A stretch of DNA of 64,000 nucleotides from Pseudomonas nitroreducens (GTDB lineage: Bacteria; Pseudomonadota; Gammaproteobacteria; Pseudomonadales; Pseudomonadaceae), in assembly GCF_024170165.1 (NCBI RefSeq), contig NZ_JALJXP010000003.1:248001-312000 (forward strand), given 5' to 3'. A model generated the notes under the pieces. It was given only the letters and a program-made list of their open reading frames with translations. It searched no databases and was not told the DNA's origin. A program made the position numbers and the translations under genes. Shown here one piece after another: positions 33,789-43,667 of the stretch. The first letter of the stretch is position 1. Each line of letters starts with the position of its first letter.

Positions 33789-33950
33789 TCAGCGTTTCTT
33801 CGGCTTGCTCTTGCCCTTCTTGCGCGGCTTGCCCAGCGGCAGCGCCTGCTCGAAGGCCTTGCGCACGTCCTGCAGACGCTTTTCGTGCACGTCGTGGATG
33901 CGCTTGTCGCGCTCGGCGGTGAAGTCGATCAGCTTGTCGTCGTTGCTCAT
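33789..33950 (-). CDS. Small basic protein, unknown function
   Basis: A 53-residue protein MSNDDKLIDFTAERDKRIHD..., helical and charged, ending in a lysine-rich tail (KPRKKGKSKPKKR) that might bind nucleic acid. It overlaps the stop of the AlkB-like gene by 4 bp (ATGA), so it is coupled to it. I do not recognise a family. A weak GC hairpin GGGCC / GGCCC without T run lies just downstream (33762-33775). Confidence 0.7.
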   Translation of the reverse strand: MSNDDKLIDFTAERDKRIHDVHEKRLQDVRKAFEQALPLGKPRKKGKSKPKKR

Positions 33951-34546
33951 GGCAGGGCATGCACCAGGCGGAAAGTCAGATTCAGGCGAGGCGCAACCGG
34001 ACGGCGCGTCTTGGCGACCTGATGTTGCCAATAATGCTGTGTCGCGCCGGACATGACCAGCAGCGAACCGCCGGACAGCTCGATGGAATGTTCGATTGTG
34101 TTTCGCCCCTTGCGGCGCAGGTCGAAGCGCCGCGTGCCACCCAGGTTGAACGAGGCCACCACCGGGTTGCGCCCGAGCTCCGGCTCGTCGTCGCTGTGCC
34201 AGCCCATGGAGTCCTGGCCATCGCGGTAGTAGTTGAGCAGCACGCCGTTGAAGCGCTGGCCGGCGGCCTGCTCCACCGCCGAGCGGATTTCCGCCAGCAA
34301 CGGCGTCCAGGGCAGCGGCACGTGAGTCTGGCCGGAATAGGTATAGAAAGCCTCGGGATCGCCGTACCAGTTGACCAGGCGTGGCACCGGGTAATCGCGC
34401 CCGTGCAGGTGCACGACGGTCTGCTCCCAGGGCGTCTGTTCGAGCAGTTGTTCCAGCCACTGGGCCGCACACGCCGGCGGGCACCAGTCGGGAATCAGGC
34501 GCAGCTCGGCATCGGGGAGAAGGATCGGGGCGTCGTCGAACAGCAT
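33947..34546 (-). CDS. AlkB-like 2-oxoglutarate/Fe(II) oxygenase
   Basis: A 199-residue AlkB-family protein. The iron ligands are H117 and D119 in MGWHSDDEPELG and H171 or H175 in SGATQHYWQHQV; the 2-oxoglutarate-binding Arg residues are in RLNLTFR (R187/R193). The family repairs alkylated bases by oxidative demethylation, mostly in single-stranded DNA or RNA. The NYYRDGQDSMGWHSD layout is closer to the ALKBH2/3-like group of AlkB than to E. coli AlkB itself. It sits next to phrS as PA3306 does in PAO1. Coupled to the small basic protein downstream. Confidence 0.9.
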   Translation of the reverse strand: MLFDDAPILLPDAELRLIPDWCPPACAAQWLEQLLEQTPWEQTVVHLHGRDYPVPRLVNWYGDPEAFYTYSGQTHVPLPWTPLLAEIRSAVEQAAGQRFNGVLLNYYRDGQDSMGWHSDDEPELGRNPVVASFNLGGTRRFDLRRKGRNTIEHSIELSGGSLLVMSGATQHYWQHQVAKTRRPVAPRLNLTFRLVHALP

Positions 34547-34594
34547 GGAAAGCTCGTGTACTCAGCGATGGGGCCAGTCTACTCCCCCGCCGGG

Positions 34595-34900
34595 TCAGAC
34601 CTCGACATCGATCCACAGCCCCTTGCGCTGGGCGGCCCGCACGTCTTCGCCCAGTTCCTCGACTTCCTCCAGTTCCTCCAGCGCCTCGCCCTCGGGCGTG
34701 CCGTCGGCGAGCTGGCGACGCTTGCGCCGTCGCTGGTATTCCTCGCGCAGCGCCTGTTCGTCAGGGCGGCGCTCCAGCTCCACGCCGGCATTGCCCGCGC
34801 TGGGTGCAGGCGGGGTCACCGGGGTGACATCCGGTCGCGGCTTGAGCACGTCCTGCTGGGCGGTGACGGGTGCCAGACTATGGGGAATGGGCGGCAGCAT
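34595..34900 (-). CDS. Conserved hypothetical protein, charged and proline-rich
   Basis: A 101-residue protein: a proline-rich N-terminal third, then a charged stretch REEYQRRRKRRQ and an acidic run EGEALEELEEVEELGED, ending KGLWIDVEV. No signal peptide or membrane helix. I do not recognise a domain; the position matches PA3307 in PAO1. AGGA precedes the ATG at 34900. It is divergent from rapA, about 230 bp away, and 48 bp upstream of the alkB-like gene on the same strand. Confidence 0.75.
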   Translation of the reverse strand: MLPPIPHSLAPVTAQQDVLKPRPDVTPVTPPAPSAGNAGVELERRPDEQALREEYQRRRKRRQLADGTPEGEALEELEEVEELGEDVRAAQRKGLWIDVEV

Positions 34901-35132
34901 CGGTTGTTCCTGGGGGCGAGCCCTGTGGAGAAGTGCGCTGACAAGTCCTCTGGTCAGGCTATCGGCCGGAGTCCTACAGACTTGAGAGCGCCTCGCTACA
35001 CTTTCCACGATTCGCGATGAGTGCGCGCCTCCAGCAGGCCCTGCAGATGATTCGGGCGACCGGAGGTGCCGACGGCCATCGCTGAACGCTGCGCGTTCCG
35101 GTACCATAGCCGGCTTTTTTTGGGAGGTGTCC

Positions 35133-37979
35133 ATGGCGCAGTATCAACCCGGTCAACGCTGGATCAGCGACAGTGAAGCGGAACTCGGCCTGGGGACCAT
35201 CCTGGCGCTGGACGGCCGCATGCTCACGGTGCTCTATCCCGCCACCGGTGATACCCGCCAGTACGCCGAGCGCAATGCGCCGCTGACCCGCGTGCGCTTC
35301 GCCCCGGGCGATCAGATCACCCATTTCGAAGGCTGGAAGATGACCGTCCGCGAAGTGGACGAGATCGACGGCCTGCTGATCTACCACGGCCTCACTGCGC
35401 AGAACGAGCAGCACACCGTCCCGGAAACCCAGCTGTCGAACTTCATCCAGTTCCGCCTGGCCAGCGACCGCCTGTTCGCCGGGCAGATCGACCCGATGTC
35501 CTGGTTCGGCCTGCGCTACCACACCCTGGAACACCGCACCCGCCTGCTGCAGTCCTCGCTCTGGGGCCTGGGCGGCGCCCGCGCGCAACCCATCGCGCAC
35601 CAGCTGCACATCGCCCGCGAAGTCGCCGACCGCATGGCGCCGCGCGTTCTGCTGGCCGACGAAGTGGGCCTGGGCAAGACCATCGAAGCGGGCCTGGTGA
35701 TCCATCGCCAGCTGCTCTCCGGCCGCGCCAGCCGCGTGCTGATCCTGGTGCCGGAGAACCTGCAGCACCAGTGGCTGGTGGAAATGCGCCGGCGCTTCAA
35801 CCTGGAAGTCGCCCTGTTCGACCGCGAGCGTTTCGTCGAGAGCGATGCCAGCAATCCCTTCGAAGACACCCAGCTGGCCCTGGTGGCGCTGGAGTGGCTG
35901 CGCGAGGACGAGAAGGCGCAGGACGCACTGTTCGCCGCCGAGTGGGACATGCTGGTGGTCGACGAAGCCCACCACCTCGTGTGGCACCCGGAGCAGGCCA
36001 GCCCCGAATACCAGCTGGTGGAGCAACTCGCCCAGGTCATCCCCGGCGTGCTGCTGCTCACCGCGACCCCGGAACAGCTTGGCCTGGACAGCCACTTCGC
36101 CCGTCTGCGCCTGCTCGATCCGGACCGTTTCCACGACCTGGAAGCCTTCCGCACCGAAAGCACCCAGTACCGCCCGGTCGCCGAGGCCGTGCAGGAACTG
36201 GTGGACCAGGGCAGCCTGTCCCCCGCCGCCCGCCAGGCCATCCACGGTTTCCTCGGCAGCGAGGGTGACGAGCTGCTGGCCAGCGTCGAGGCCGGCAATG
36301 AAGACGCCCGCGCCCGCCTGGTGCGCGAGCTGCTCGACCGCCACGGCACCGGCCGCGTACTGTTCCGCAACACCCGCGCCGCCGTGCAGGGCTTCCCGGA
36401 GCGCCAGCTGCATCCGTATGTGCTGACCAACCCGATCGAGTACATGGAGCTGCCGCTGGGCGAGCACCCGGATCTCTATCCGGAAGTCAGCTTCCAGGCG
36501 CAGTCCGACGATGGCGACGAGAACAACCGCTGGTGGCGCTTCGATCCGCGCGTCGAGTGGCTGATCGACACCCTGAAGATGCTCAAGCAGTACAAGGTGC
36601 TGGTGATCTGCGCCCACGCCGAGACCGCCATGGACCTGGGCGATGCCCTGCGCCTGAAGTCCGGCATCCCGGCAACCGTGTTCCACGAGGGCATGAGCAT
36701 CCTCGAACGCGACCGCGCCGCCGCCTACTTCGCCGATGAAGAATTCGGCGCCCAGGTGCTGATCTGCTCGGAAATCGGCAGCGAAGGCCGCAACTTCCAG
36801 TTCGCCCACCACCTGGTGCTGTTCGACCTGCCGGCCCACCCGGACCAGCTGGAGCAGCGCATCGGCCGCCTCGACCGGATCGGCCAGAAGCACACCATCC
36901 AGATCCACGTGCCGCACCTGGAGAACAGCCCGCAGGAACGCCTGTTCCAGTGGTATCACCAGGCGCTGAACGCCTTCCTCAACACCTGCCCCACCGGCAA
37001 CGCCCTGCAGCACCGCTTCGGCCCGCGCCTGGTGGAGCTGCTGGACGGCGGCGACGACGACGCCTTCGAGGCCCTGCTGGCCGAAGGCACCGCCGCCCGC
37101 GAGGCGCTGGAAGCCGAGATGCACAACGGCCGCGACCGCCTGCTGGAGCTGAACTCCGGCGGCGCTGGCGAAGGCGAGGCACTGGTGGAGGAGATCGAGG
37201 AACAGGACGACCAGTTCGCCCTGCCGATCTACATGGAGCGCCTGTTCGACACCTACGGCATCGACAGCGAAGACCACTCCGAGAACGCCCTGATCCTGCG
37301 CCCGAGCGAGAAGATGCTCGACGCCAGCTTCCCGCTGGGCGACGACGAAGGCGTCACCGTCACCTACGACCGCGCCCAGGCCCTGGCCCGCGAAGACATG
37401 CAGTTCCTCACCTGGGAACACCCCATGGTGCAGGGCGGCATGGACCTGGTGCTGTCCGGCTCGCTGGGCAACACCTCGGTGGCGCTGATCAAGAACAAGG
37501 CGCTCAAGCCCGGCACCGTGCTGCTGGAACTGCTGTTCGTCAGCGAAGCCGTGGCGCCGCGCAAGCTGCAGCTGGGCCGGTTCCTGCCGCCGGTGGCGCT
37601 GCGCTGCCTGATGGACGCCAACGGCAACGACCTGTCCGCCCGCGTGTCCTTCGAGACCCTGAACGACCAGCTGGAAAGCGTGCCGCGCGCCAGCGCCAAC
37701 AAGTTCGTGCAGGCGCAGCGTGATGTGCTGGCCAAACAGTTCGCCCAGGCCGAGACCAAGATCACCCCGCGCCATGCCGAGCGCGTCGAAGCGGCCCGCC
37801 AGCAGTTGACCGCGACCCTGGACGAAGAACTGGCGCGCCTCACCGCGCTCAAGGCCGTCAACCCCAGCGTGCGCGACAGCGAACTGGACGCCCTGCGCAA
37901 GCAGCGCGACGACAGCCTGGCGCTGCTGGACAAGGCCTCTCTGCGCCTGGAAGCGATTCGCGTACTGGTCGCTGGCTGA
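35133..37979 (+). CDS. rapA: RNA polymerase-associated helicase-like protein RapA (HepA)
   Basis: A 948-residue Swi2/Snf2-family ATPase that binds RNA polymerase and frees it for another round of transcription. Seen: an N-terminal Tudor-like part ([16 protein letters not shown]), Walker [18 protein letters not shown] near residue 175, DEAH box VVDEAHH near 275, the helicase C motif [14 protein letters not shown] segment ([12 protein letters not shown]), and the long RapA-specific C-terminus. E. coli RapA has 968 residues. GGGAGG precedes the ATG at 35133. Own terminator directly downstream. Confidence 0.95.
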   Translation: MAQYQPGQRWISDSEAELGLGTILALDGRMLTVLYPATGDTRQYAERNAPLTRVRFAPGDQITHFEGWKMTVREVDEIDGLLIYHGLTAQNEQHTVPETQLSNFIQFRLASDRLFAGQIDPMSWFGLRYHTLEHRTRLLQSSLWGLGGARAQPIAHQLHIAREVADRMAPRVLLADEVGLGKTIEAGLVIHRQLLSGRASRVLILVPENLQHQWLVEMRRRFNLEVALFDRERFVESDASNPFEDTQLALVALEWLREDEKAQDALFAAEWDMLVVDEAHHLVWHPEQASPEYQLVEQLAQVIPGVLLLTATPEQLGLDSHFARLRLLDPDRFHDLEAFRTESTQYRPVAEAVQELVDQGSLSPAARQAIHGFLGSEGDELLASVEAGNEDARARLVRELLDRHGTGRVLFRNTRAAVQGFPERQLHPYVLTNPIEYMELPLGEHPDLYPEVSFQAQSDDGDENNRWWRFDPRVEWLIDTLKMLKQYKVLVICAHAETAMDLGDALRLKSGIPATVFHEGMSILERDRAAAYFADEEFGAQVLICSEIGSEGRNFQFAHHLVLFDLPAHPDQLEQRIGRLDRIGQKHTIQIHVPHLENSPQERLFQWYHQALNAFLNTCPTGNALQHRFGPRLVELLDGGDDDAFEALLAEGTAAREALEAEMHNGRDRLLELNSGGAGEGEALVEEIEEQDDQFALPIYMERLFDTYGIDSEDHSENALILRPSEKMLDASFPLGDDEGVTVTYDRAQALAREDMQFLTWEHPMVQGGMDLVLSGSLGNTSVALIKNKALKPGTVLLELLFVSEAVAPRKLQLGRFLPPVALRCLMDANGNDLSARVSFETLNDQLESVPRASANKFVQAQRDVLAKQFAQAETKITPRHAERVEAARQQLTATLDEELARLTALKAVNPSVRDSELDALRKQRDDSLALLDKASLRLEAIRVLVAG

Positions 37980-38000
37980 TCCGACCAACGCGTCATGAAG

Positions 38001-38034
38001 AAGCCGCCACCGGGTGACCTGTGGCGGCTTTTTT
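38001..38034 (+). terminator. Rho-independent terminator of rapA
   Basis: 10-bp perfect stem AAGCCGCCAC / GTGGCGGCTT, 10-nt loop, six T. It lies 21 bp after the rapA stop. A partial REP-like GGCTCCTACG follows at about 38055. Confidence 0.92.
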
Positions 38035-38133
38035 CATGGCTGCCGTTGCCACCGGCTCCTACGTATAGGCGAGGTCCGCAATCAGCGAATCAAGCCGCTC
38101 TATTCCCGGCACTTTCAGACACACCGACTACCA

Positions 38134-38147
38134 TTGACGCTGCGCAA
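38134..38147 (+). promoter_or_regulatory. Degenerate ANR box upstream of the universal stress protein gene
   Basis: TTGACGCTGCGCAA: the first half fits the ANR consensus, the second half matches 3 of 5. A -10-like TAGAGT is at 38170-38175, giving a start near 38182, exactly 41.5 bp from the box centre. The PAO1 counterpart PA3309 is reported to be ANR-dependent, which supports it. Confidence 0.5.
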
Positions 38148-38209
38148 GGGATTCTCGCCCATGGGGGGATAGAGTTTCCTTACCAAGCCACTCATTGAGG
38201 GAACACATC

Positions 38210-38662
38210 ATGTACGAGCGCATTCTGGTAGCGGTGGACGGCAGCCCGGTTTCCGACCGCGCCCTGGTCGAAGCGGCCAAGCTGGCCCAACTGAGCGGCG
38301 GCGAGCTGCGTGTCGTCACCATCGTCGACAGCCCGCTGCGCCATCTGCCCGACTACGCCGTGTACTACAACCCGGAGCCGCTGCGTGAAGCCGCGCTCAA
38401 GGCGGCCGATGACATCCTCGGCAAGGCGAAGGAGAAGATCGCCGAGTACCCGGTCAAGGCCAGCTACGAGCGGGTCTGTCAGGAGCGCGCCAGCGAAGAG
38501 ATCGCCGAGCGCATCGAGGTCGAGGCCGAAGCCTCCAAGGCCGACATCATCGTCATGGGTACCCACGGCCGCCGCGGCGTGCGCCGTCTGATGCTGGGCA
38601 GCGTGGCCGAAGGCCTGCTGCGCGTCAGCAACCGCCCGGTGCTGCTGGTTCGCGAGAAATAA
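38210..38662 (+). CDS. Universal stress protein UspA family (PA3309/UspK-like)
   Basis: A 150-residue cytoplasmic protein beginning YERILVAVDGSPVSDRAL, with the ATP-binding motif G-x2-G-x9-G-S intact (GTHGRRGVRRLMLGS near residues 124-138). PAO1 PA3309, at the same place between rapA and the eptA-like gene, is needed for survival by pyruvate fermentation without oxygen. The same role is inferred here and fits the ANR-type promoter. ATG at 38210, with TGAGGG some 10 bp upstream. Confidence 0.92.
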   Translation: MYERILVAVDGSPVSDRALVEAAKLAQLSGGELRVVTIVDSPLRHLPDYAVYYNPEPLREAALKAADDILGKAKEKIAEYPVKASYERVCQERASEEIAERIEVEAEASKADIIVMGTHGRRGVRRLMLGSVAEGLLRVSNRPVLLVREK

Positions 38663-38678
38663 CAGCCCGCGCAAAGAC

Positions 38679-38713
38679 AAAAGGCCCTGCGGTGCAAACC
38701 GCAGGGCCTTTTT
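38679..38713. terminator. Bidirectional terminator between usp and the eptA-like gene
   Basis: 14-bp perfect stem AAAAGGCCCTGCGG / CCGCAGGGCCTTTT with a 6-nt loop TGCAAA, and A/T runs on both sides. It serves both convergent genes. Confidence 0.93.
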
Positions 38714-38742
38714 CGTGGCCGCCGTTCAGAGCGGCGCTCAGG

Positions 38743-40401
38743 TCACTGCGCAGCAGTCATGTCGCGCTTGCAGGAGTGGAAGATATCCAGGTCCGGCTGG
38801 TACAGGCTGGTGTGCACGCCGTAAAGACCCAGCACCGAGTGGAACAGGTTGTCGTGGCTCAATTCGGCACCGTCGGCCTTCTTCTCCAGGCAACCACGGT
38901 CCACCCCCATACCACCCAGCGCACCGTTGCCGAACCACATCACCATGGGCACGTGGGTCTGTGCCTTGGGAGCGATAGCATAGGGCGCGGCGTGCAGGTA
39001 GACGCCATTCTCGCCCAGCGATTCGCCGTGGTCGGAGACGTAGATCATCGAGGCATCGAAGCGCTCCTGGTTCTGCTTGAGCAGCTCCACCACCCTGGAC
39101 AGGAAGAAGTCGGTGTAGAGGATGGTGTTGTCGTAGACGTTCACCAGTTCCTCACTGCTGCAACTGCCCAGCTGGTTGGTGCGGCACACCGGAGTGAAGC
39201 GCTCCAGCGACTTGGGATAGCGCTCGTAGTACTCCGGGCCATGGCTGCCGTCGGCGTGCAGGACGATGATGGCGTTGTCCTTGAGGCCGTCGATATAGGC
39301 CTGCAGGTTCTGCAGCAGGGCCTCATCCAGGCAGTTCTTGCCGTCGCAGAACGGGCCGGGCTGGTCCTTCGGAATATCGCGGTTGGGCACGCGCAGGCAG
39401 GTGCCCTTGCAGTCGCTGTTGTTGTCCAGCCAGAGCACCGACACACCGACGCGCTGGAGAATGTCCAGCAGCCCCTGGTTGGTCTTGCCCTTCTTGTCGC
39501 TGTAGTCCTCACGCGGGAACCTGGAGAACATGCAGGGCACCGACACAGCCGTCGACGTGCCGCAGGAGCTGACATTGGTGAAGTTGAGGATGTCGAGCTT
39601 CTTCAGCTCCGGGTTGGTGTCGCGGGCGTAGCCGTTGAGGGAGAAGTGGTCCGCGCGGGCGGTTTCGCCGACCACGAAGATCATCAGCGACTTCTTGCCG
39701 TCGGCGCGCACCTTCTGCGGCATCACCGCATCTTCGCCGATGGGCTGCACCACGAAGTTTTCCTTGATGCCCAGGCGCTGCTTGGTGAACTTGCTCACCG
39801 CGTAGATGTAGTTGGTCGGGTTGATGAAGTGGGTCAGCTTCTCTTCCTGGCGGAACACCGGGGCGTAGGTGGAATAGAACGCACCCACGCAGACGGCGAC
39901 CACCACCAGGCAGCCGAAGATCACCAGTACCTTGTTCAGCAGGCCGCGGAAGAACGGGCTGTAACGCACTGGCGTCAGCCAGATGATTGCCGCCGGCAGC
40001 ACGCCCAGCAGCAACAGGTAGGCCACCAGGCGCCCGCTGAACAGCGCAGTGGCTTCACCGGGGTTGGTCTCGATGATGTTTTGCACCATCACGGTATCGA
40101 TCACGACACCGTAGGAATTCATGAAATATGCCGCAGCCGCCGACACCAGCGCGACCAGGGTCAGCGCCGGCTTGAGCAGCGGGCGGAACGACACCAGGGT
40201 CAGTAGCAGGGTGAAGGCTGCCCACAGGAAGAAGGCGAAGGACGCGAAGAACGCCACACCCCAGAGGCCTGCCATCGGCACCAGGCTGTTCAGCGCGCGC
40301 CAGGTGGCGAAGTTGTAGAACAGCACGAGTGCCAGCGAGAACACCAGGATCAGCCGCGCGGGGCTGACCTGTGGGAAGAGGCGGCGCTTGCCCTCGGACA
40401 T
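38743..40401 (-). CDS. Phosphoethanolamine transferase, EptA type
   Basis: A 552-residue inner-membrane enzyme that adds phosphoethanolamine to lipid A or a related glycolipid, a change that lowers polymyxin binding. Five N-terminal membrane helices (residues 15-175), then a periplasmic alkaline-phosphatase-fold domain with the nucleophile Thr247 in VVGETARADHFSLNGY, and metal-site motifs NNSDCKGTC and VSDHGESLGENG. Several Cys for disulfides are present. AAGGAG precedes the ATG at 40401. I see no PmrA-type operator upstream. Position matches PA3310 in PAO1. Confidence 0.93.
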   Translation of the reverse strand: MSEGKRRLFPQVSPARLILVFSLALVLFYNFATWRALNSLVPMAGLWGVAFFASFAFFLWAAFTLLLTLVSFRPLLKPALTLVALVSAAAAYFMNSYGVVIDTVMVQNIIETNPGEATALFSGRLVAYLLLLGVLPAAIIWLTPVRYSPFFRGLLNKVLVIFGCLVVVAVCVGAFYSTYAPVFRQEEKLTHFINPTNYIYAVSKFTKQRLGIKENFVVQPIGEDAVMPQKVRADGKKSLMIFVVGETARADHFSLNGYARDTNPELKKLDILNFTNVSSCGTSTAVSVPCMFSRFPREDYSDKKGKTNQGLLDILQRVGVSVLWLDNNSDCKGTCLRVPNRDIPKDQPGPFCDGKNCLDEALLQNLQAYIDGLKDNAIIVLHADGSHGPEYYERYPKSLERFTPVCRTNQLGSCSSEELVNVYDNTILYTDFFLSRVVELLKQNQERFDASMIYVSDHGESLGENGVYLHAAPYAIAPKAQTHVPMVMWFGNGALGGMGVDRGCLEKKADGAELSHDNLFHSVLGLYGVHTSLYQPDLDIFHSCKRDMTAAQ

Positions 40402-40696
40402 CGAGCACACTCCTTACATCGATAGTCGGATAGGAAATGGGATGGCCGACCCTGCCGGCCGGCGGCGCAACTCTAGCGGGCAGTTAGTCAAAAAAGTGTC
40501 AAGTTGGCTACATCCTTCTGCCACTTCACCGGGGTATGAGCTATGTGGCCTTTTGGTACTACCGTACGTCGTCTATAGGCAGCCAGTCTGTCGGAAACAA
40601 CTGTCAGGCCTTGCGAGCGGAAAGCGACTTTCTAGACTCACAGCAAAGTGATATCAATTTGCTCTCACACCCCCCCACATTCGGAGCTCCCCGCCC
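40402..40696. promoter_or_regulatory. Divergent promoter region of the eptA-like gene and nbdA
   Basis: A 295-bp divergent region, poorer in GC than its surroundings. On the plus strand CTAGACT at 40632-40638 resembles a sigma-S-type -10, and an 8-bp palindrome TGATATCA lies at 40648-40655. I recall reports of RpoS-dependent nbdA expression in PAO1; this site is only a candidate. Confidence 0.35.
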
Positions 40697-42859
40697 ATGG
40701 ACTGGCACCAGGACGCCGTACCCGATGCTGTGCTGCTGGAGTGTTCCCACAATACCGGCCTGGTTCTGCTGGCCATCGTCATTGCCTGCGCCGCCAGCTT
40801 CGTCGCCCTGAACATCACCGCGCGGATGGTTCGCGCTCCGCAACACGCCCATCGCTGGCAGTGGGTCGGCGGCATCTGCCTGGGCAGCGGCATCTGGTCG
40901 ATGCACTTCGTCGCCATGCTGGCCTTCCACGCCTCGGTGCCGCTGCACTTCACCGGCGGACTGACACTGCTTTCACTGCTCATCGCCATCGCCATCTGCG
41001 TGGTTGCCATGCGCCTGCTGGCCCACGCCGGACTGAGCCCGCTGCAATACCTGCTGGCCGCCTGCTGCATCGGCGCCAGCATTGCCGGCATGCACTACAC
41101 CGGCATGGCGGCCATCGAGTCGCCGCCGATGCAGCATTACGACCCGCTGCTGGTCACCCTCTCGGTACTGATGGCCGTGCTGGTGGCGTTCGTCGCGCTG
41201 GTGCTGGCGCCGGTACTCAACCGCCAGCCGCCGGGCCGCCAGTGGATCTACCAGATTCTCGCCAGCCTGCTGCTGGGCGGCGCCATTTCCAGCATGCACT
41301 TCACCGGCATGGCCGCGTTGACCCTGACCCTGCCCAGCTGGGTGGCGCCGGTGGCGGACCTGGGCCGCAACAACGCCATCCAGCTCGGGCTGATGGTGGG
41401 TCTGCTGGCCCTCGCCGTGGTGCTGGCCGGGCTCTGGGCTGCCTGGATCGAGGACAGCCTGGAAAGCAAGGTCAGCGAACTGAGCCGGGTCAACGCCCTG
41501 CTCACCCAACTGGACAGCGCCAACGCCTCGCTGCAGAAACTGGCACGCTTCGACGGCCTCACCGGCCTGCATAACCGCAACGCCCTCAACGACGAGTTCG
41601 AGGCCCGTCTGCAACGCAATCGCCAGAAGGCCCAGGGCATGGCGGTGATCCTGCTGGACCTGGACCACTTCAAGCGGGTCAACGACTCCCTTGGCCATGC
41701 CGCCGGCGACGAGCTGCTGTGCATTGTCTCCGAACGCCTGCGCAGCGCATTGCGCAGCACCGACCTGCTGGCGCGCTTTGGCGGCGACGAGTTCTGCATC
41801 CTCGCCGACCTGGGCGAGGACCACGAGGCGCGCATCCTCGCCCAGCGCCTGATGCAGCGCATGAAGGAGCCGATCAGCATCGCCGGGCGCAGCCTGGTGA
41901 TGACCATGAGCGTCGGCATCAGCCTGTTCCCCAACGACAGCGAGCAACCCGAAGAACTGCTCAAGCACGCCGACCTCGCGCTGTACCAGTCCAAGGGCAA
42001 CGGCCGCAATGCCACGCATTTCTTCAGTCCGCACCTGAAGACCAAGGCGACCCAGGAGCTGCAGCTGGAAGAGGAACTGCGCAAGGCACTGTGGGACGAC
42101 GAGCTGGTGCTCTATTACCAGCCGATCCTGCGCATCGACCACGGCGACGTGGAGCAGCTCGAAGCCCTGGTGCGCTGGAAGCATCCGACCCACGGCCTGC
42201 TGGCGCCGGACCGCTTCATCGGCCTGGCGACCGCCAATGGCCTGATCGGCGCGCTGGACGCCTGGGTGATGCGCCGCGCCTGCCAGGACCTGCGTCGCCT
42301 GCACGATCTGGGCTACAAGGACTTGCGCGTGGCGGTGAACTGCTGCGCCAGCAACCTGGGGCGCGAGGGACTGGTCGATGAAGTCCAGCAGACCCTCGCA
42401 GACACCGGACTGGATGCGCGCTACCTGGAGATGGAAGTCACCGAGAACGCCGTGATGTCCAACATCAGCCAGGCCATCCCGCTGCTCAATCGCCTGCGCG
42501 ACCTGGGCGTGAGCCTGTCCATCGATGACTTCGGCACCGGCTACTCGTCGCTGTCCTACCTGCGCCAGCTGCCGCTGGATGCGCTGAAGGTGGACCGGTC
42601 GTTCATCCGCGATGTGCCGCAATCACGGCGTGACAGCGAGATCGCCCAGGCCATCATCGCCATGGCGCAGAAGCTGCACCTGAAGGTGATCGCCGAGGGC
42701 GTGGAGCACGCGCAGCAACTGGCGTTCCTGCGCGACAACCATTGCGAGCTGGCCCAGGGTTACCTGTTCAGCCGGCCCCTGCCCCTCTCCGCGCTGGTGG
42801 ACTTCCTCGAAGCCTACCGCGAGGACAGCGACGCGGCGCTGCTGCGCAGCCAGGCCTGA
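40697..42859 (+). CDS. nbdA: NbdA orthologue: MHYT-GGDEF-EAL c-di-GMP phosphodiesterase
   Basis: A 720-residue inner-membrane protein. Residues 1-250: MHYT sensor with about seven helices and three MH(Y/F) motifs starting near residues 69, 132 and 200, thought to bind a metal and sense NO or oxygen. Then GGDEF domain with RFGGDEF (GGDEF at 362-366) and EAL domain (EAL at 489-491; DDFGTGYSSLSYLRQLPLDALKVD intact), so it should break down c-di-GMP. In PAO1 NbdA (PA3311) the cyclase motif is degenerate, AGDEF; here it is GGDEF, so the domain may be catalytic or bind GTP. Followed 16 bp later by the convergent hyi-like gene. Confidence 0.93.
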   Translation: MDWHQDAVPDAVLLECSHNTGLVLLAIVIACAASFVALNITARMVRAPQHAHRWQWVGGICLGSGIWSMHFVAMLAFHASVPLHFTGGLTLLSLLIAIAICVVAMRLLAHAGLSPLQYLLAACCIGASIAGMHYTGMAAIESPPMQHYDPLLVTLSVLMAVLVAFVALVLAPVLNRQPPGRQWIYQILASLLLGGAISSMHFTGMAALTLTLPSWVAPVADLGRNNAIQLGLMVGLLALAVVLAGLWAAWIEDSLESKVSELSRVNALLTQLDSANASLQKLARFDGLTGLHNRNALNDEFEARLQRNRQKAQGMAVILLDLDHFKRVNDSLGHAAGDELLCIVSERLRSALRSTDLLARFGGDEFCILADLGEDHEARILAQRLMQRMKEPISIAGRSLVMTMSVGISLFPNDSEQPEELLKHADLALYQSKGNGRNATHFFSPHLKTKATQELQLEEELRKALWDDELVLYYQPILRIDHGDVEQLEALVRWKHPTHGLLAPDRFIGLATANGLIGALDAWVMRRACQDLRRLHDLGYKDLRVAVNCCASNLGREGLVDEVQQTLADTGLDARYLEMEVTENAVMSNISQAIPLLNRLRDLGVSLSIDDFGTGYSSLSYLRQLPLDALKVDRSFIRDVPQSRRDSEIAQAIIAMAQKLHLKVIAEGVEHAQQLAFLRDNHCELAQGYLFSRPLPLSALVDFLEAYREDSDAALLRSQA

Positions 42860-42875
42860 GGCCCTTGATCCAGGC

Positions 42876-43667
42876 TCAGAAGTCGAACTTGCCGGCGCGC
42901 CAGCGCGGCAGCCAGCGCAGGGAATCGGCGGTGGTACCGGTGGGACGGTACTCGGCACCCAGCCAGCCGTCGTAGCCGACGTCATCGAGCACCTGCAGCG
43001 GCACTTCGAACTCCATCTCGCCCGAGCCCGGTTCGCCGCGCTCGGGGTAGTCGGCGAACTGCACGTGGCCGATCTGGCCCATCAGCGCGTAGATGCAATC
43101 CACCAGCTCCAGGCCCATGCGTGCCATGTGGTAGAGGTCCAGTTGCGCGCGAAGGTTTTCCCGCGCCACACGCTCGAGCATGTCCTGCAGGTGCTCGGGG
43201 GTATTGAGCAGGAAGTCCTTCATGTCGTGACAGTTGATGGCTTCCATCAACACGTCGGTGCCGCTGCCGGCGAAGGCATCGCAGGTGGCGCGCAGGCGCT
43301 CGGCGAGGGTCTGCAGCGCGACCTCGCGCTCCAGCCCCTCGACCAGCCGCCCGGCCAGTACGTTGATGTGCTGCGGTTTGACGATGCGCGCATAGTCCAG
43401 CGCCTTGGCCAGCGCCGCTTCGAACTCTGCCGCGCGCTCCGGCACGGCGGCAATGCCCGGCCCTCCCTGCATCAGGTCACCGGCCGGCAGGTTGATCAGC
43501 ACCAGCGGCAGGCCGGCTTCGTCGAGCGCGGCTTTCAGGTCCTGCGCGGGCACGTCGTAGGGGAACTGGATCTCCACGCCCTCGAAACCGGCCTTGGCGG
43601 CGGCGTCGATACGCTGCAGCAGCGGGACTTCGGTGAACAGCAGGGACAGGTTGGCGCAGAGTTTCAT
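42876..43667 (-). CDS. Hydroxypyruvate isomerase-like TIM-barrel protein (Hyi/OtnI)
   Basis: A 263-residue xylose-isomerase-like TIM barrel, beginning MKLCANLSLLFTEVPLLQRIDAAAKAGFEGVEIQFPY, a strong Hyi/OtnI pattern. Metal-binding acids are in EAINCHDMKDFL, AQLDLYHMARM and HVQFADYPERGEPGSGE. It interconverts hydroxypyruvate and tartronate semialdehyde, or is the 2-oxo-tetronate isomerase of a related route. Its start overlaps the stop of the GlxR-like gene by 4 bp (ATGA). Usual partners gcl, or otnK and otnC, are not in the window, so the substrate remains open. Confidence 0.88.
   Translation of the reverse strand: MKLCANLSLLFTEVPLLQRIDAAAKAGFEGVEIQFPYDVPAQDLKAALDEAGLPLVLINLPAGDLMQGGPGIAAVPERAAEFEAALAKALDYARIVKPQHINVLAGRLVEGLEREVALQTLAERLRATCDAFAGSGTDVLMEAINCHDMKDFLLNTPEHLQDMLERVARENLRAQLDLYHMARMGLELVDCIYALMGQIGHVQFADYPERGEPGSGEMEFEVPLQVLDDVGYDGWLGAEYRPTGTTADSLRWLPRWRAGKFDF

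Noticed and set aside
34974..37988. A 1004-codon minus-strand frame opposite rapA
   Set aside because: Shadow of rapA: no ribosome site at the start, no recognisable domain, and H/Q/A/G-rich composition.
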